A stretch of 34,440 bases of DNA from an uncultured Bacillaceae bacterium (GCA_937983015.1 CALKAK010000066.1:1-34440); one strand, 5' to 3'; counted from the stretch's first letter, positions 22,927 to 31,719 are shown. Notes: generated by a model from the sequence alone, not told the origin. Numbers and translations are program-made.

Positions 22927-24682
22927 CCAGGACACCTCCCACGCTGATTAACTCCTCTATGCTGTCCAGGAGTTCCCGATGAATGTCATCAATTTTATGA
23001 ATTTCTTCTTCAGGGACTTCTTTCATCCGGGCGATTTTTTCCCGAACCGGCAAAGCTAATATTTCATTCAAATAAACATCCCGTTCCAGTGCCCGTTTCC
23101 CATGCAGGTAAAAATCGATGATCACTTTGAGCATTTTGCTCTGTTTTTCGTGCGAGCAGAACGTATCCACATCATGGAAAGCGTTTTGTTGTAAAAAGTC
23201 TTCACGAATCGATTTGGCCGTCTCCAGTTTTAGCTGATCCACTTCTGACAAGGAATCACGACCGACAAGACGGACGATTTCTTGTAAATTCGCCTCATCT
23301 TGCAAGAGATCCATGGCCACTTGTCGGTATTTAGAGAATTCTGGATCGATATGTTGATCCATCCATTCATCCATTTTCGTCTGATAGAGGGTATACGAAT
23401 TGAGCCAATTAATGGCCGGGAAGTGTCTAGCATAAGATAAGGCGTAATCTAGCGCCCAGAAAACTTTAACGATTCTCTGGGTCGCCTGGGTAACTGGTTC
23501 GGAAAGGTCCCCTCCAGGAGGTGAAACGGCACCGATAATCGTAACCGCTCCTTCCCGATCATCTCCACCATAACAGATCACTTTTCCGGCCCTTTCGTAA
23601 AATTCAGCGATTCGTGATTGTAAATAAGCCGGGAATCCTTCATCCCCGGGCATCTCTTCCAATCTACCGGACATTTCCCGTAATGCTTCAGCCCAGCGGG
23701 ATGTCGAATCGGCCATGATCGCTACCGAATACCCCATATCCCGATAGTATTCGGCAATCGTGATACCGGTGTAGATGGACGCTTCCCGCGCCGCTACCGG
23801 CATGTTGGAAGTGTTCGCGATTAAGACCGTCCGGCGCATGATCGATTCGCCTGTGAGAGGATCGGTGATTTCCGGGAACTCCTGCAAAACATCCGTCATT
23901 TCATTCCCGCGTTCCCCACAACCAACATAAACGACGATTTCTGCATCAGCCCATTTGGCCAGTTGATGCTGAACAACCGTTTTCCCGGATCCGAAGGGAC
24001 CTGGAATCGCCGCTGTACCACCTTTTGCTACCGGGAAAAAGGTGTCGATCACACGCTGGCCGGTTAACAGAGGTTCCGTCGGGTTTAACTTTCTCTTGTA
24101 GCCGCGTCCCTTTCGCACCGGCCATTTTTGCATCATTTGTAATGGAATCTTGTGATCGAGCGTACAAATATCGTCTACTACTGTAAATTCTCCTTCTTTG
24201 ATTTCCGTCACTGTACCGGATATCCCCGGCGGTACCATGATCTTGTGAACGATAACAGGAGTTTCCTGAACGGTACCGATGATATCGCCTTCTTTCACCC
24301 GGTCGCCAACTTGAACCGTTGGCGTAAAGTACCATTTTTTCTTCCGGTCGAGGCTCGGTACTTCAACTCCCTTTTCTAAAAAATCACCGACCTGTTTTTG
24401 CAGGGATTGGAGAGGTCGTTGAATCCCGTCAAACATCTGTTCTAAAAGGCCTGGACCGAGTTCAACGGACAATGGTTCACCAGTTGTGTAAACCGGATCC
24501 CCGGGTCCAATTCCTGTTGTTTCCTCATATACTTGAATCGAGGCCTTGTCGCCTCGCATTTCGATGATTTCACCGATTAATTTTTCGTCAGATACCTTAA
24601 CAACGTCATAGACGTTCGCATGATCCATTCCTTCAGCTACTACCAATGGGCCAGATACTTTAATGACTCTACCTACTTTCAA
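22910..24682 (-). CDS. ntpA: V/A-type ATPase catalytic subunit A
   Basis: A 590-residue catalytic subunit that hydrolyses ATP in the A3B3 head. The N-terminal barrel (GRVIKVSGPLVVAEGM) is followed by the non-homologous insert specific to V/A ATPases (about 110-190, PTVQVGDRVKEGDIIGTV). The P-loop is GPFGSGKT at 228-235, then GCGERGNEM with the catalytic acidic residue, and the SRWAEALREMSGRLEEMPGDEGFPAYL block. The start must be TTG at 24682 since no ATG is near; AAGGAG is 12 bases upstream. The V-type insert excludes an F-type beta subunit. Confidence 0.97.
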   Translation of the reverse strand: MKVGRVIKVSGPLVVAEGMDHANVYDVVKVSDEKLIGEIIEMRGDKASIQVYEETTGIGPGDPVYTTGEPLSVELGPGLLEQMFDGIQRPLQSLQKQVGDFLEKGVEVPSLDRKKKWYFTPTVQVGDRVKEGDIIGTVQETPVIVHKIMVPPGISGTVTEIKEGEFTVVDDICTLDHKIPLQMMQKWPVRKGRGYKRKLNPTEPLLTGQRVIDTFFPVAKGGTAAIPGPFGSGKTVVQHQLAKWADAEIVVYVGCGERGNEMTDVLQEFPEITDPLTGESIMRRTVLIANTSNMPVAAREASIYTGITIAEYYRDMGYSVAIMADSTSRWAEALREMSGRLEEMPGDEGFPAYLQSRIAEFYERAGKVICYGGDDREGAVTIIGAVSPPGGDLSEPVTQATQRIVKVFWALDYALSYARHFPAINWLNSYTLYQTKMDEWMDQHIDPEFSKYRQVAMDLLQDEANLQEIVRLVGRDSLSEVDQLKLETAKSIREDFLQQNAFHDVDTFCSHEKQSKMLKVIIDFYLHGKRALERDVYLNEILALPVREKIARMKEVPEEEIHKIDDIHRELLDSIEELISVGGVLDAEGV

Positions 24683-24699
24683 GATGCGTCTGCTCCTTT

Positions 24700-25008
24700 T
24701 TATAGAATATTTGTTCCTACCGCTTTTTCGACATTTTTATTAATGCGTTCCATGCCGATGTTCAATGTTCCTTGATTGCTAGGTATTAGAATGATTGCAG
24801 GGGTAACTTTTTCATCGTAACGTGAGATCGTATCGGGGATTAACCGGGCAATTTGTTCCGTGATAAAAATAATCCCATAGCCGTTTTTTGCCAGGGTATT
24901 GACGGTTTTTCGTGTCTCTAATTCATCCGTGACGGTAAAGACATCGATACCCAAAGCTTTAAAGGCGAGGACCGAATTTTTATCACCGATCACAGCAATT
25001 TTATACAT
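24700..25008 (-). CDS. V/A-type ATPase subunit F
   Basis: A 102-residue rotor-associated subunit that binds subunit D and modulates ATPase activity; it is called G in the E. hirae nomenclature. It has the family's Rossmann-like fold: YKIAVIGDKNSVLAFKALGIDVF, then NGYGIIFITEQIA and TPAIILIPS. The ATG at 25008 overlaps the end of subunit C by 8 bp, and the context supports it over an ATG three codons upstream. Its order between C and A is standard for V/A operons. Confidence 0.92.
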   Translation of the reverse strand: MYKIAVIGDKNSVLAFKALGIDVFTVTDELETRKTVNTLAKNGYGIIFITEQIARLIPDTISRYDEKVTPAIILIPSNQGTLNIGMERINKNVEKAVGTNIL

Positions 25009-26011
25009 AAATATCACGCACCCTCTTTCTCGTGGCTTCCGGAGAAATGTTATTCAACTTGGAAACCATGATGATCCGTAAATTTTTTATCTCCGTTTCT
25101 TTAGCCACAACATAAGCGAATATCGGTTCCGGTCCAAAATGGATGTATTTTGCTCGCCTGCATATCTCCATTAAATGATCATCCATAAACTTTTCAAAAT
25201 CGGTTAAGCGTCTCGTTTCTTGATATGATTTTAGACCGTTAACGATAGTCTGGTGAATATTTGTATTGTGGAAGTATTCAAGAAGCTGTTCAACAGAATC
25301 ATGAAGAGCATTAAGGATCAGATCTTCATCGATATTACCGTGGGGAAGGATCACTTCCTCCGCGAACCGAAGGTCTTTTTCCATCTTCTGCATCCGCAAC
25401 AAAGAGCGGATATTGGTAAAATCGATTAATGTCCGTACATAATCGATAAATAATTCGCTATCGGTCTTTCGTGCTCGCTGATACAACTGTTCTATGTAGA
25501 ATCGATCGAGGATCATATCGATTCTTTGTGGATCTTTATTTTGAAGAAAATCTTCCTGGGCTTTACTAATCGCTTCCCAGTAATCAAGGTGGAAACCGCG
25601 AAGATTTCCCATATAATATGCCTTTTTAATTTTAGAAAAATCGATCGAACCGATGGGTAAATATAAAGAAGAGAGATCCTTATTCAAAAACTTTTCTTTT
25701 AAAAGAACTTTTAAATTGTGAAAATCATATTTCAAAGCGAGCAAATCTACAACAGCAGGATCCGGTGAGATTTCTCTCGCTTCTTGATATACTTTCTCTA
25801 ATTCTTGACTAAGTATATGTTCGTAATCTTCTTTTCGCGAGATCGCGGTTAAACGAGCGGCATAATCCGTCTCGTTTAATATGCGAAAAACTTCTTCTAA
25901 ATCCTTTGCTTCGATTAATCTGTTGAACAGCAATTCGGATAATAATCTCTTTTCAAGAACGCGAATGCGAACGACAGCTTGTATAAAATCCATTCTATTC
26001 ACCGCGGTCAC
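25001..26011 (-). CDS. ntpC: V/A-type ATPase subunit C (rotor socket)
   Basis: A 336-residue helical funnel protein (homologue of eukaryotic subunit d) that links the D-F shaft to the membrane ring. It shows the three-fold repeat pattern of the family: RVLEKRLLSELLFNRLIEAKDLEEVFRIL, then LKYDFHNLKVLLKEKFLNKD, then RTLIDFTNIRSLLRMQ and the C-terminal EPIFAYVVAKETEIKNLRIIMVSKLN. Translation probably begins at GTG 26011, overlapping the subunit E stop (GTGA); downstream in-frame GTG (26002) and ATG (25993) are alternatives. Confidence 0.94.
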   Translation of the reverse strand: MTAVNRMDFIQAVVRIRVLEKRLLSELLFNRLIEAKDLEEVFRILNETDYAARLTAISRKEDYEHILSQELEKVYQEAREISPDPAVVDLLALKYDFHNLKVLLKEKFLNKDLSSLYLPIGSIDFSKIKKAYYMGNLRGFHLDYWEAISKAQEDFLQNKDPQRIDMILDRFYIEQLYQRARKTDSELFIDYVRTLIDFTNIRSLLRMQKMEKDLRFAEEVILPHGNIDEDLILNALHDSVEQLLEYFHNTNIHQTIVNGLKSYQETRRLTDFEKFMDDHLMEICRRAKYIHFGPEPIFAYVVAKETEIKNLRIIMVSKLNNISPEATRKRVRDIYV

Positions 26012-26574
26012 TCCAATCCTGCGAAGAGATCCCTGGCAATGACCGGCTCCAGCTCGTCCCGGTAAAAATCAACGAGGGCATCGAAGGAATAATTCGTGAT
26101 GATATTTTCGTCTTTGATCAAAAACCCGGATTCGACAAATTCATCTGCAACAACTTTAACCGGGAGATCAAGAAGAACAACATCATCTATATATTTTTCT
26201 GGAACAAAAAGTAATTCCGAACCCTGCCATTTTCTCGTTGCAAGTTGTTTTTGTAAAAATTCGATATAAGCTTTTTTATCTAAATTCCGTAATTTTTCTT
26301 TAACGAGCGAAAAAATTTTATCGATGATTTCTTGTTTGGCACGTAATACCTCATCACGAGCTTGCAATCTTGCCCGGGAAATCATCCGTTCTTTTTCAAT
26401 AATGACTTCTTGTTTCGCTTTTTGTAACAGCTTTTCTTTTTCGTTAAGTGCTTGCTTTTCTTTTTCTTTAATGACTTGCTCTTTTTTTTGATTTGCTTCG
26501 GCAATGATTTCTTGCGCTTGTTTTCGGGCGTCTTCGATAATTTTTTCCGTGATATTTTCTATATTCCTCATCAT
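26008..26574 (-). CDS. ntpE: V/A-type ATPase subunit E (peripheral stalk)
   Basis: A 188-residue peripheral stalk protein that pairs with the G/H subunit and anchors the head to subunit I. The N-terminal 90 residues are a continuous charged coiled coil (IEDARKQAQEIIAEANQKKEQVIKEKEKQ); the C-terminal half is a globular cap ending in VDFYRDELEPVIARDLFAGLE. The start is the ATG at 26574, with AAGGATG upstream; the 20-residue extension before it has no ribosome binding site. It follows the K gene by 145 bp, the largest gap in the operon, and a hairpin lies there. Confidence 0.93.
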   Translation of the reverse strand: MMRNIENITEKIIEDARKQAQEIIAEANQKKEQVIKEKEKQALNEKEKLLQKAKQEVIIEKERMISRARLQARDEVLRAKQEIIDKIFSLVKEKLRNLDKKAYIEFLQKQLATRKWQGSELLFVPEKYIDDVVLLDLPVKVVADEFVESGFLIKDENIITNYSFDALVDFYRDELEPVIARDLFAGLE

Positions 26575-26624
26575 GTCACATCCTTGCCAAGAAGTGCGAA
26601 AAACGAATGATACTGAAAAGATGT

Positions 26625-26655
26625 GGACAGGCAATTTTGCAAAAACAGCCTGCCC
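26625..26655 (-). promoter_or_regulatory. intra-operon hairpin between K and E
   Basis: An 8-bp stem on the minus strand, GGGCAGGC / GCCTGTCC with one G-U pair, has a 15-nt loop. A weaker alternative stem (AACAGC / GCTGTT) overlaps it. No strong T-tract follows, so it may be an attenuator or an RNA-processing/stability element. Confidence 0.45.
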
Positions 26656-26719
26656 AATCTTTTAAGCTGTTAAGAATACCTTTTTTAAGCTAGTTTTTTA
26701 TCAACTTTTCCCGCATTTA

Positions 26720-27199
26720 TTAAAAGTTTACTGCTGTTAATAAGATCAAGGAAATAACAAAAGCAAGCAGGGGATAGGTTTCAACCATTACCGAATAAAT
26801 GATTCCTTTTGTTGTTTGTTCTTCATTTTTTGCCAATATCGTAACCGAAGCAGCGGCTACTTTTCCTTGATAGATCCCTGCACGCCAGCCGACAAAAGCG
26901 ATTGGTAAACATGCCATCAATATATATAAACCATGAGCTAAATCCATTCCTACTTCTAATTGTCCCATGGCCAAAAGCGCGATAACAAAACCATATAACC
27001 CTTGTGTACCTGGTAGAAGCTGGAGAACTAAGGATTTACCAAATTTTTCCGGCTCCTCTATCATCAAACCGGATGTGGCTTCACCGACCATTCCCACACC
27101 GATAGCTGAACCTATTCCTGCAAGCAGGGCTGCCAGTGCCGCTCCTAATGCTCCGAAAACAACCCCACCATAATTCACTAATAGTTCTGAAAAACTCAT
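26720..27199 (-). CDS. ntpK: V/A-type ATPase subunit K (16-kDa-type proteolipid rotor ring), Na+-type
   Basis: A 159-residue, four-helix proteolipid made of two fused hairpins, as in E. hirae NtpK rather than the shorter two-helix ring subunit of Thermus. All residues that bind Na+ in E. hirae are kept one position later: L62, T65, Q66 in LLPGTQGLYGFVI, Q111 in GIYQGKVAAA, and E140 in VMVETYPLLAFVI. Only the second hairpin has the essential acidic residue; the first has Q66. This halved site density favours an ATP-driven pump. I therefore predict Na+ transport. The ribosome binding site is AGGAGG before the ATG. Confidence 0.95.
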   Translation of the reverse strand: MSFSELLVNYGGVVFGALGAALAALLAGIGSAIGVGMVGEATSGLMIEEPEKFGKSLVLQLLPGTQGLYGFVIALLAMGQLEVGMDLAHGLYILMACLPIAFVGWRAGIYQGKVAAASVTILAKNEEQTTKGIIYSVMVETYPLLAFVISLILLTAVNF

Positions 27200-27231
27200 C
27201 GTATAATTCCTCCTGTCATTTTAAATTTCTG

Positions 27232-29178
27232 TTATTTTAGATCAATATATTTTGGTTCACTTCTAAATAAACGGAAGGATTTTCCGCCGCCTTCATAAAA
27301 CTTGCCGAAAAATTCTACATACGTTAAACGGATCGTATGGACATAACCACTCAAACAACTTAAAAAGATATTGAATGCCTGACCGATGATAAAGACAAGG
27401 ATTCCGAAGACCCAACCTACAAATCCAATATTAAATAGCATCTGGACCATTAAATTGATGGCTGAAGCGATAAAACCACCGGATAAACCAAGAGCCATCA
27501 ATCTGGAATAAGAAACGAAATCACCAACATAACTAGAAACACCATATAACCTATATAATCCGCCAATTAACTTACCACCTATCGTCTTTTTATCTCTTCC
27601 ACCGGTCAGGACAATTCCCACAGCACCAATCCCCATTATGGTTAAGGAAATGTTTTCATAACTTGCAATTCGGGGCACGAACATTCCGGTAAGATAAAGT
27701 ATCGCTCCCCCCAATAACATGTACCAAAAACCGACATCATATAACGCATCTAATGGTTTGCCGTCTCTTAAATAAATATATCCCTGAATCCCTAATGCAT
27801 AGAAAATGTGGATAATACCAAGGGCGATCGAAAGGATTAAAACATGATTATATTGTTCACTGGGATTGATCAATGCCGGCAATTCGATGATTCCACCTAA
27901 AAACGAGCCGTAAATTATTCCCCAGAACATGGTTGCGTAGCTCAGATAATGGAAAAACCGAATCGTCCTTTTCTGCTTTTCCGCCAGTTTAAAGAACTTT
28001 AGAAGCACTGCAGTCCCTAGCCATAAAATCAATCCATACCCGAAGTCTGCGACCATCATCCCAAAGAAGATGCAGTAAAAGAAAGCGAATAATGGCGTTG
28101 GATCGATCTCGTTGTATTTCGGTAAAGCATACATCGATGTAAGCGACTCGAAGGCACCGGAAAATTTAGAATTGCTCAGTAAGATCGGCACATCCGGATC
28201 ATTCCGGTCCGCTTCTTTTAATTCAAGATAATAGATATTCCCCAATTCCCTTTTGACTATTTCGTGGAATTCATTTTCCCTATCTGTAGGAATATACCCT
28301 TCAATCACCACGATCTGTTGTGATTTTAAGAAATTTTCCTGGGCGCTAACCCGTATTTTTTTATTCATCAAATATTCATAAACAATTTCAAAATCCGGTA
28401 AATGACTTGAAAGGTTTACGAATTCGTCTTCAATCTTTGCTACTTCATCCTGCAATTTCTCCACTTTACTTTTCAATGAACTGATTCGTTCAGCTGGCTT
28501 CGTAGTATAGGGAAACTCCACATGTGCAAAACTATGATTTTTCAATCGTTCCAAAGTCTCATCCATGATCGAATGATGGGATAATACAAGTATATAAGCA
28601 TTCTCGCTATCCGTATGCACGATTTCATAATACGTAAGGGCTAGATCGGAAAAGTCAGCTTGAAATCGTTCTATTCGTTTTTTCGGGATCAAACCAAGAA
28701 AAGCTTGACACTTCTTAAATGAATACAGTTCTGCAAAGGAAATATCCAATGTTTCCCAGGGAGTCAATTGAGCGATCTCATCTTCAATAGCTGTAATCTC
28801 CTGCTCGATTCGCTTCTTTTCTTGATCAAGACCGTGAATTTTTTCAAAAATACCCCGGTAATTAATACGTTGCGCACGCTCTTCCAGTTCGGGGAATTCT
28901 AATGTCTCCCTCCCCTCTTTTAGAGATTGTAGACCGCTTTTTTTCTCCGCATAACGCGCCAATAAATCGATCGCAAATGAAACATTTTTAATTTCATCAT
29001 TAATGGATGCGATTCGCTCCGGTACTTCGATTTTCTCGAGCCCAATCTCGAGCATATCTTCGTTTTCTTTCAGGTTTAGAAAATGAACATACTGGAATTT
29101 TTGTAATTCATGAAGAAGCTCTTCTTTTTTTGCAGCGAACGTTAACAAGCTGAATTTACTCATTTTAACGATGGCCAT
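27232..29178 (-). CDS. ntpI: V/A-type ATPase subunit I (membrane stator, a-subunit homologue)
   Basis: A 648-residue stator that carries ions past the K ring. The N-terminal half is a soluble, coiled-coil-rich arm that receives the peripheral stalks; from about residue 350 there are seven to eight hydrophobic helices. Two arginine-bearing helices typical of the ion path are present: DFVSYSRLMALGLSGG and GYVHTIRLTYVEFFGKFYEGGG. The start at 29178 gives MAIVKMSKFSLL, the usual N-terminus of bacterial subunit I, and overlaps the upstream gene by 14 bp. Confidence 0.96.
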   Translation of the reverse strand: MAIVKMSKFSLLTFAAKKEELLHELQKFQYVHFLNLKENEDMLEIGLEKIEVPERIASINDEIKNVSFAIDLLARYAEKKSGLQSLKEGRETLEFPELEERAQRINYRGIFEKIHGLDQEKKRIEQEITAIEDEIAQLTPWETLDISFAELYSFKKCQAFLGLIPKKRIERFQADFSDLALTYYEIVHTDSENAYILVLSHHSIMDETLERLKNHSFAHVEFPYTTKPAERISSLKSKVEKLQDEVAKIEDEFVNLSSHLPDFEIVYEYLMNKKIRVSAQENFLKSQQIVVIEGYIPTDRENEFHEIVKRELGNIYYLELKEADRNDPDVPILLSNSKFSGAFESLTSMYALPKYNEIDPTPLFAFFYCIFFGMMVADFGYGLILWLGTAVLLKFFKLAEKQKRTIRFFHYLSYATMFWGIIYGSFLGGIIELPALINPSEQYNHVLILSIALGIIHIFYALGIQGYIYLRDGKPLDALYDVGFWYMLLGGAILYLTGMFVPRIASYENISLTIMGIGAVGIVLTGGRDKKTIGGKLIGGLYRLYGVSSYVGDFVSYSRLMALGLSGGFIASAINLMVQMLFNIGFVGWVFGILVFIIGQAFNIFLSCLSGYVHTIRLTYVEFFGKFYEGGGKSFRLFRSEPKYIDLK

Positions 29179-29491
29179 TTTCGTTAACAATCCTCTCAAC
29201 GATATGTTCAACTACTGGCTCGAGTTTTTTATGATCTAGCTCGCGGATTAATGTCGCGGTTTTTTGTCCTTGCTCGCGAATTTTTTTTATTTCTTCTTCA
29301 CTTTCTCGAAGTGCATCTTCACGGATGCGTCTTGCTTCAGTTTGAGCGGAGGTTATGATTTCTCTATACTTTTCTTCGGCTATTTTTTCAGCTTCTTGAA
29401 TAAGCGTCCGCGCCGTTTTTTGTGCATCAGCTATGATTTCTGCAGCTTTTTCTTCAGCATTTTTTACTTTGATAATCGCTTCATGCGCCAT
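29165..29491 (-). CDS. V/A-type ATPase subunit G/H (peripheral stalk coiled coil)
   Basis: A 108-residue protein, almost entirely a charged coiled coil (AEEKAAEIIADAQKTARTLIQEAEKIAEEKYREI). It forms the peripheral stalk with subunit E. This is the AtpH/subunit G type; in Thermus the corresponding gene likewise opens the operon. AAGGAGG lies eight bases before the ATG. Its 3' end overlaps subunit I, so the two are translationally coupled. Identification rests on coiled-coil pattern, length and position, as sequence conservation in this family is low. Confidence 0.88.
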   Translation of the reverse strand: MAHEAIIKVKNAEEKAAEIIADAQKTARTLIQEAEKIAEEKYREIITSAQTEARRIREDALRESEEEIKKIREQGQKTATLIRELDHKKLEPVVEHIVERIVNENGHR

Positions 29492-29544
29492 ACCCGGACC
29501 TCCTTGCCAGCAAATTTTTGTGCGTTTTTGAGCATGAATTTTAC

Positions 29545-29605
29545 TAAACGATGCGTTTAAATGGTTATGCTTATTTTATCCATCATCGACATGAAAAAAT
29601 AAGCA
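29545..29605 (-). promoter_or_regulatory. two inverted repeats upstream of the V-ATPase operon
   Basis: One is a 6-3-6 palindrome TAAACG-ATG-CGTTTA (29545-29559). The other is a pair of 10-bp arms TGCTTATTTT (29568-29577) and AAAATAAGCA (29596-29605) around an 18-bp core. On the minus strand the second pair spans a possible -10 (TAAAAT, 29573-29578). Together they look like a promoter and operator region 54-114 bp upstream of the first gene. No regulator can be named. Confidence 0.45.
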
Positions 29606-30050
29606 ATCAGGAGTAGATAAGGAAATGAGTGGAAGCGGAACTGGTTTTCTATTGATTTAGAATGTAGTTAACCTCTAGTATTTACAGATCGAGGTGTTTA
29701 TGAAGCGGGAGAAAAGAACGGATAAACGGGGTGGAAATATCGCATGATTACGAAAACTACTAAGGAAAAGGATCCGTTCAAAGAACTTGAATAAATACCC
29801 ATTTCAAAATCATTTTTAATATAGTGTTAACCAAAAAGCATACAATATAATTTTATAAAGAGTTACTAGTGCAAATCAATATTATTTCGGAAATTTATAT
29901 ATTGGGATTATTTATAATATACTGAAAACGTTAATGACCATGAATTCATAAGTCGTCATCATGGGAAACAGATTATTATATTTCGGAAAAACATTTCCGG
30001 TTTTCACCCTTTTTAATTTCGAGTATACAACCATGAAAATATCCTTCCGA
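29606..30050. other. gene-free, AT-rich spacer
   Basis: Between the V-ATPase promoter region and the phoU terminator I see no convincing gene on either strand. Two tiny overlapping plus-strand frames (15 and 16 codons, from 29700) have a GAGGTG in front but resemble nothing known. A short CGGAA/TTCCG hairpin lies near 29985. It may be remnant sequence. Confidence 0.5.
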
Positions 30051-30090
30051 AAAAATAACAAGCTGCCAGTTATAGCAACTTAACAGCTTG
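30051..30090 (-). terminator. phoU / pst operon terminator
   Basis: On the minus strand the stem AAGCTG / CAGCTT encloses a second pairing AGTT / AACT and is followed by TGTTATTTTTTC, 30 bp past the phoU stop. Confidence 0.65.
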
Positions 30091-30120
30091 TTTATATAAA
30101 CGTTCCTTCATTTAAAGTGT

Positions 30121-30789
30121 TCATTCATTTAAGTCAAAGTGCTTCCCTTTTACAAGATAAATCACATTTTCTGCCACATTGGTGATATGATCGGCAGTTC
30201 TTTCTAGATAACGGCAAATAAACAATAATTGCGCCACGTAATCTATATTATTCGGATTTTGCCGGTTCACGCGAAACAATTCTTTTATGGTTTCTCCATA
30301 CAAATGGTCCACCTCATCATCCATATCGGCCACTTGTTTAGCGAGCTGAATATCCTCGTTCATAAAAGCTTCAAGACCCTTGACGAGCATTTCATTCGAC
30401 ACTTCGTACATCCGTTTAATATTATCTAACGCTTTTTTCATGATCGGTTCGGGTTTTCGATTCAATTGAATCGTTGATTTGGCGATATTGACCGCAAAAT
30501 CAGCCACCCGTTCATAATCGGTAGCGATTTTTAAAGTCATGACGATTTTTCGCAAATCGCTCGCTACAGGTTGCTGTTTTGTAATTAACCAGACAGAATC
30601 GTCAATAATTTCTTCATATAACCGGTCAGGAATATCGTCCTCGATAATGATTTTTTGAGCTACTAAAATATTTTGCTCCTCAAAAGCCTGTAATGAACGT
30701 TGCAAAGCCCGCTGGGCATAATCACATAATTTTACAAGTTTATCTTGTAAAGCCTTTAAATCCTTTTCAAAACGTTCGCGTACAGTCAT
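30121..30789 (-). CDS. phoU: PhoU phosphate-signalling regulator
   Basis: A 222-residue cytoplasmic protein that connects the Pst transporter with phosphate-responsive signalling and restrains phosphate uptake. It consists of two three-helix bundles, each with the family's metal-binding acid motif: the first around ERVADFAVNIAKS (E/D-xxx-D) and the second around ERTADHITNVAENVIYLVKG. The length and both repeats are complete. AGGGGGG precedes the ATG. It is the last gene of the pst operon and intact, although the permease genes upstream are broken. Confidence 0.94.
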   Translation of the reverse strand: MTVRERFEKDLKALQDKLVKLCDYAQRALQRSLQAFEEQNILVAQKIIIEDDIPDRLYEEIIDDSVWLITKQQPVASDLRKIVMTLKIATDYERVADFAVNIAKSTIQLNRKPEPIMKKALDNIKRMYEVSNEMLVKGLEAFMNEDIQLAKQVADMDDEVDHLYGETIKELFRVNRQNPNNIDYVAQLLFICRYLERTADHITNVAENVIYLVKGKHFDLNE

Positions 30790-30882
30790 TCATGTCCCCC
30801 CTTGGGAATAGTTCCTATGTTAATCCTTATGAAAGCACTTTCACTACTATTCTATCATTTATTTTTGGAATTATATACCTTT

Positions 30883-31719
30883 TTATCCAAATCGTCCAGT
30901 TATATAATCTTCCGTCCGTTTATCTTTCGGTGTGGAAAAAATGATATCTGTATCATCGTACTCAATTAATTCGCCATTAAGGAAAAATGCTGTTTTATCC
31001 GAAATCCTGGCCGCTTGTTGCATATTATGGGTGACGATGATGATACTGAAATTCTTTTTTAACTCCTGGATCAATTCTTCAATTTTTAATGTGGAAATGG
31101 GATCTAATGCACTTGTCGGCTCATCCATCAAAATAACATCGGGTTCAATCGCCAAACATCTGGCAATACACAAACGCTGTTGTTGACCGCCGGAAAGTCC
31201 ATAAGCATTTTCCTTCAACCGATCTTTCACTTCATCCCACAGAGAAGCGCCTCGCAAACTTTTCTCAACGATTTCATCGAGAATGTTTTTATCCTTTATC
31301 CCGTGAATTCTCGGACCGTAAGCGATATTGTCATAGATTGATTTTGGAAAAGGATTGGGATTTTGAAAAACCATACCTACCCGTGTCCGTAAGTCTTCCA
31401 CTTCAAAATCTTCATCAAAAATGTTTCTTCCACGATAGAGAATCTTACCGGATGTTTTGACATTCGGCACAAGTTCGACCATACGATTAAGGGTTTTTAT
31501 AAATGTTGACTTTCCACACCCCGAGGGACCGATGATCGCTGTGATCTGATTTTCCACAATATCGAGGGATATGTTTTTCAACGCCTGTTTTTCACCGTAC
31601 CATAAATTTAATTCTTCCGTCTGATAGACGAACCGGTCACTTTTTACCTTTTGCTTTTCATTGCGACCAATAAATTCGTTTTCCTTCTTTTCGCTTTTTA
31701 TCTTGAAATCTGTCGCCAT
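30883..31719 (-). CDS. pstB: PstB phosphate ABC transporter ATPase
   Basis: A 278-residue ATPase of the high-affinity phosphate importer PstSCAB. The motifs are all canonical: Walker A GPSGCGKST, Q-loop FQNPNPFP, signature LSGGQQQRLCIARCLA, Walker B VILMDEPTSALD and switch histidine in IVTHNMQQA. The C-terminus EDYITGRFG is the normal PstB end. The first 25 residues are a charged extension common in Bacillus PstB. The start at 31719 is chosen because AGGAGG lies six bases upstream; an ATG six bases earlier overlaps that site. It is intact, while pstS, pstC and pstA are not. Confidence 0.95.
   Translation of the reverse strand: MATDFKIKSEKKENEFIGRNEKQKVKSDRFVYQTEELNLWYGEKQALKNISLDIVENQITAIIGPSGCGKSTFIKTLNRMVELVPNVKTSGKILYRGRNIFDEDFEVEDLRTRVGMVFQNPNPFPKSIYDNIAYGPRIHGIKDKNILDEIVEKSLRGASLWDEVKDRLKENAYGLSGGQQQRLCIARCLAIEPDVILMDEPTSALDPISTLKIEELIQELKKNFSIIIVTHNMQQAARISDKTAFFLNGELIEYDDTDIIFSTPKDKRTEDYITGRFG

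Noticed and set aside
29700..29796. Two tiny overlapping plus-strand frames (MKREKRTDKRGGNIA and MITKTTKEKDPFKELE).
   Set aside because: They are too short, have no recognisable relatives and no terminator; they could be a decayed small gene but cannot be supported.
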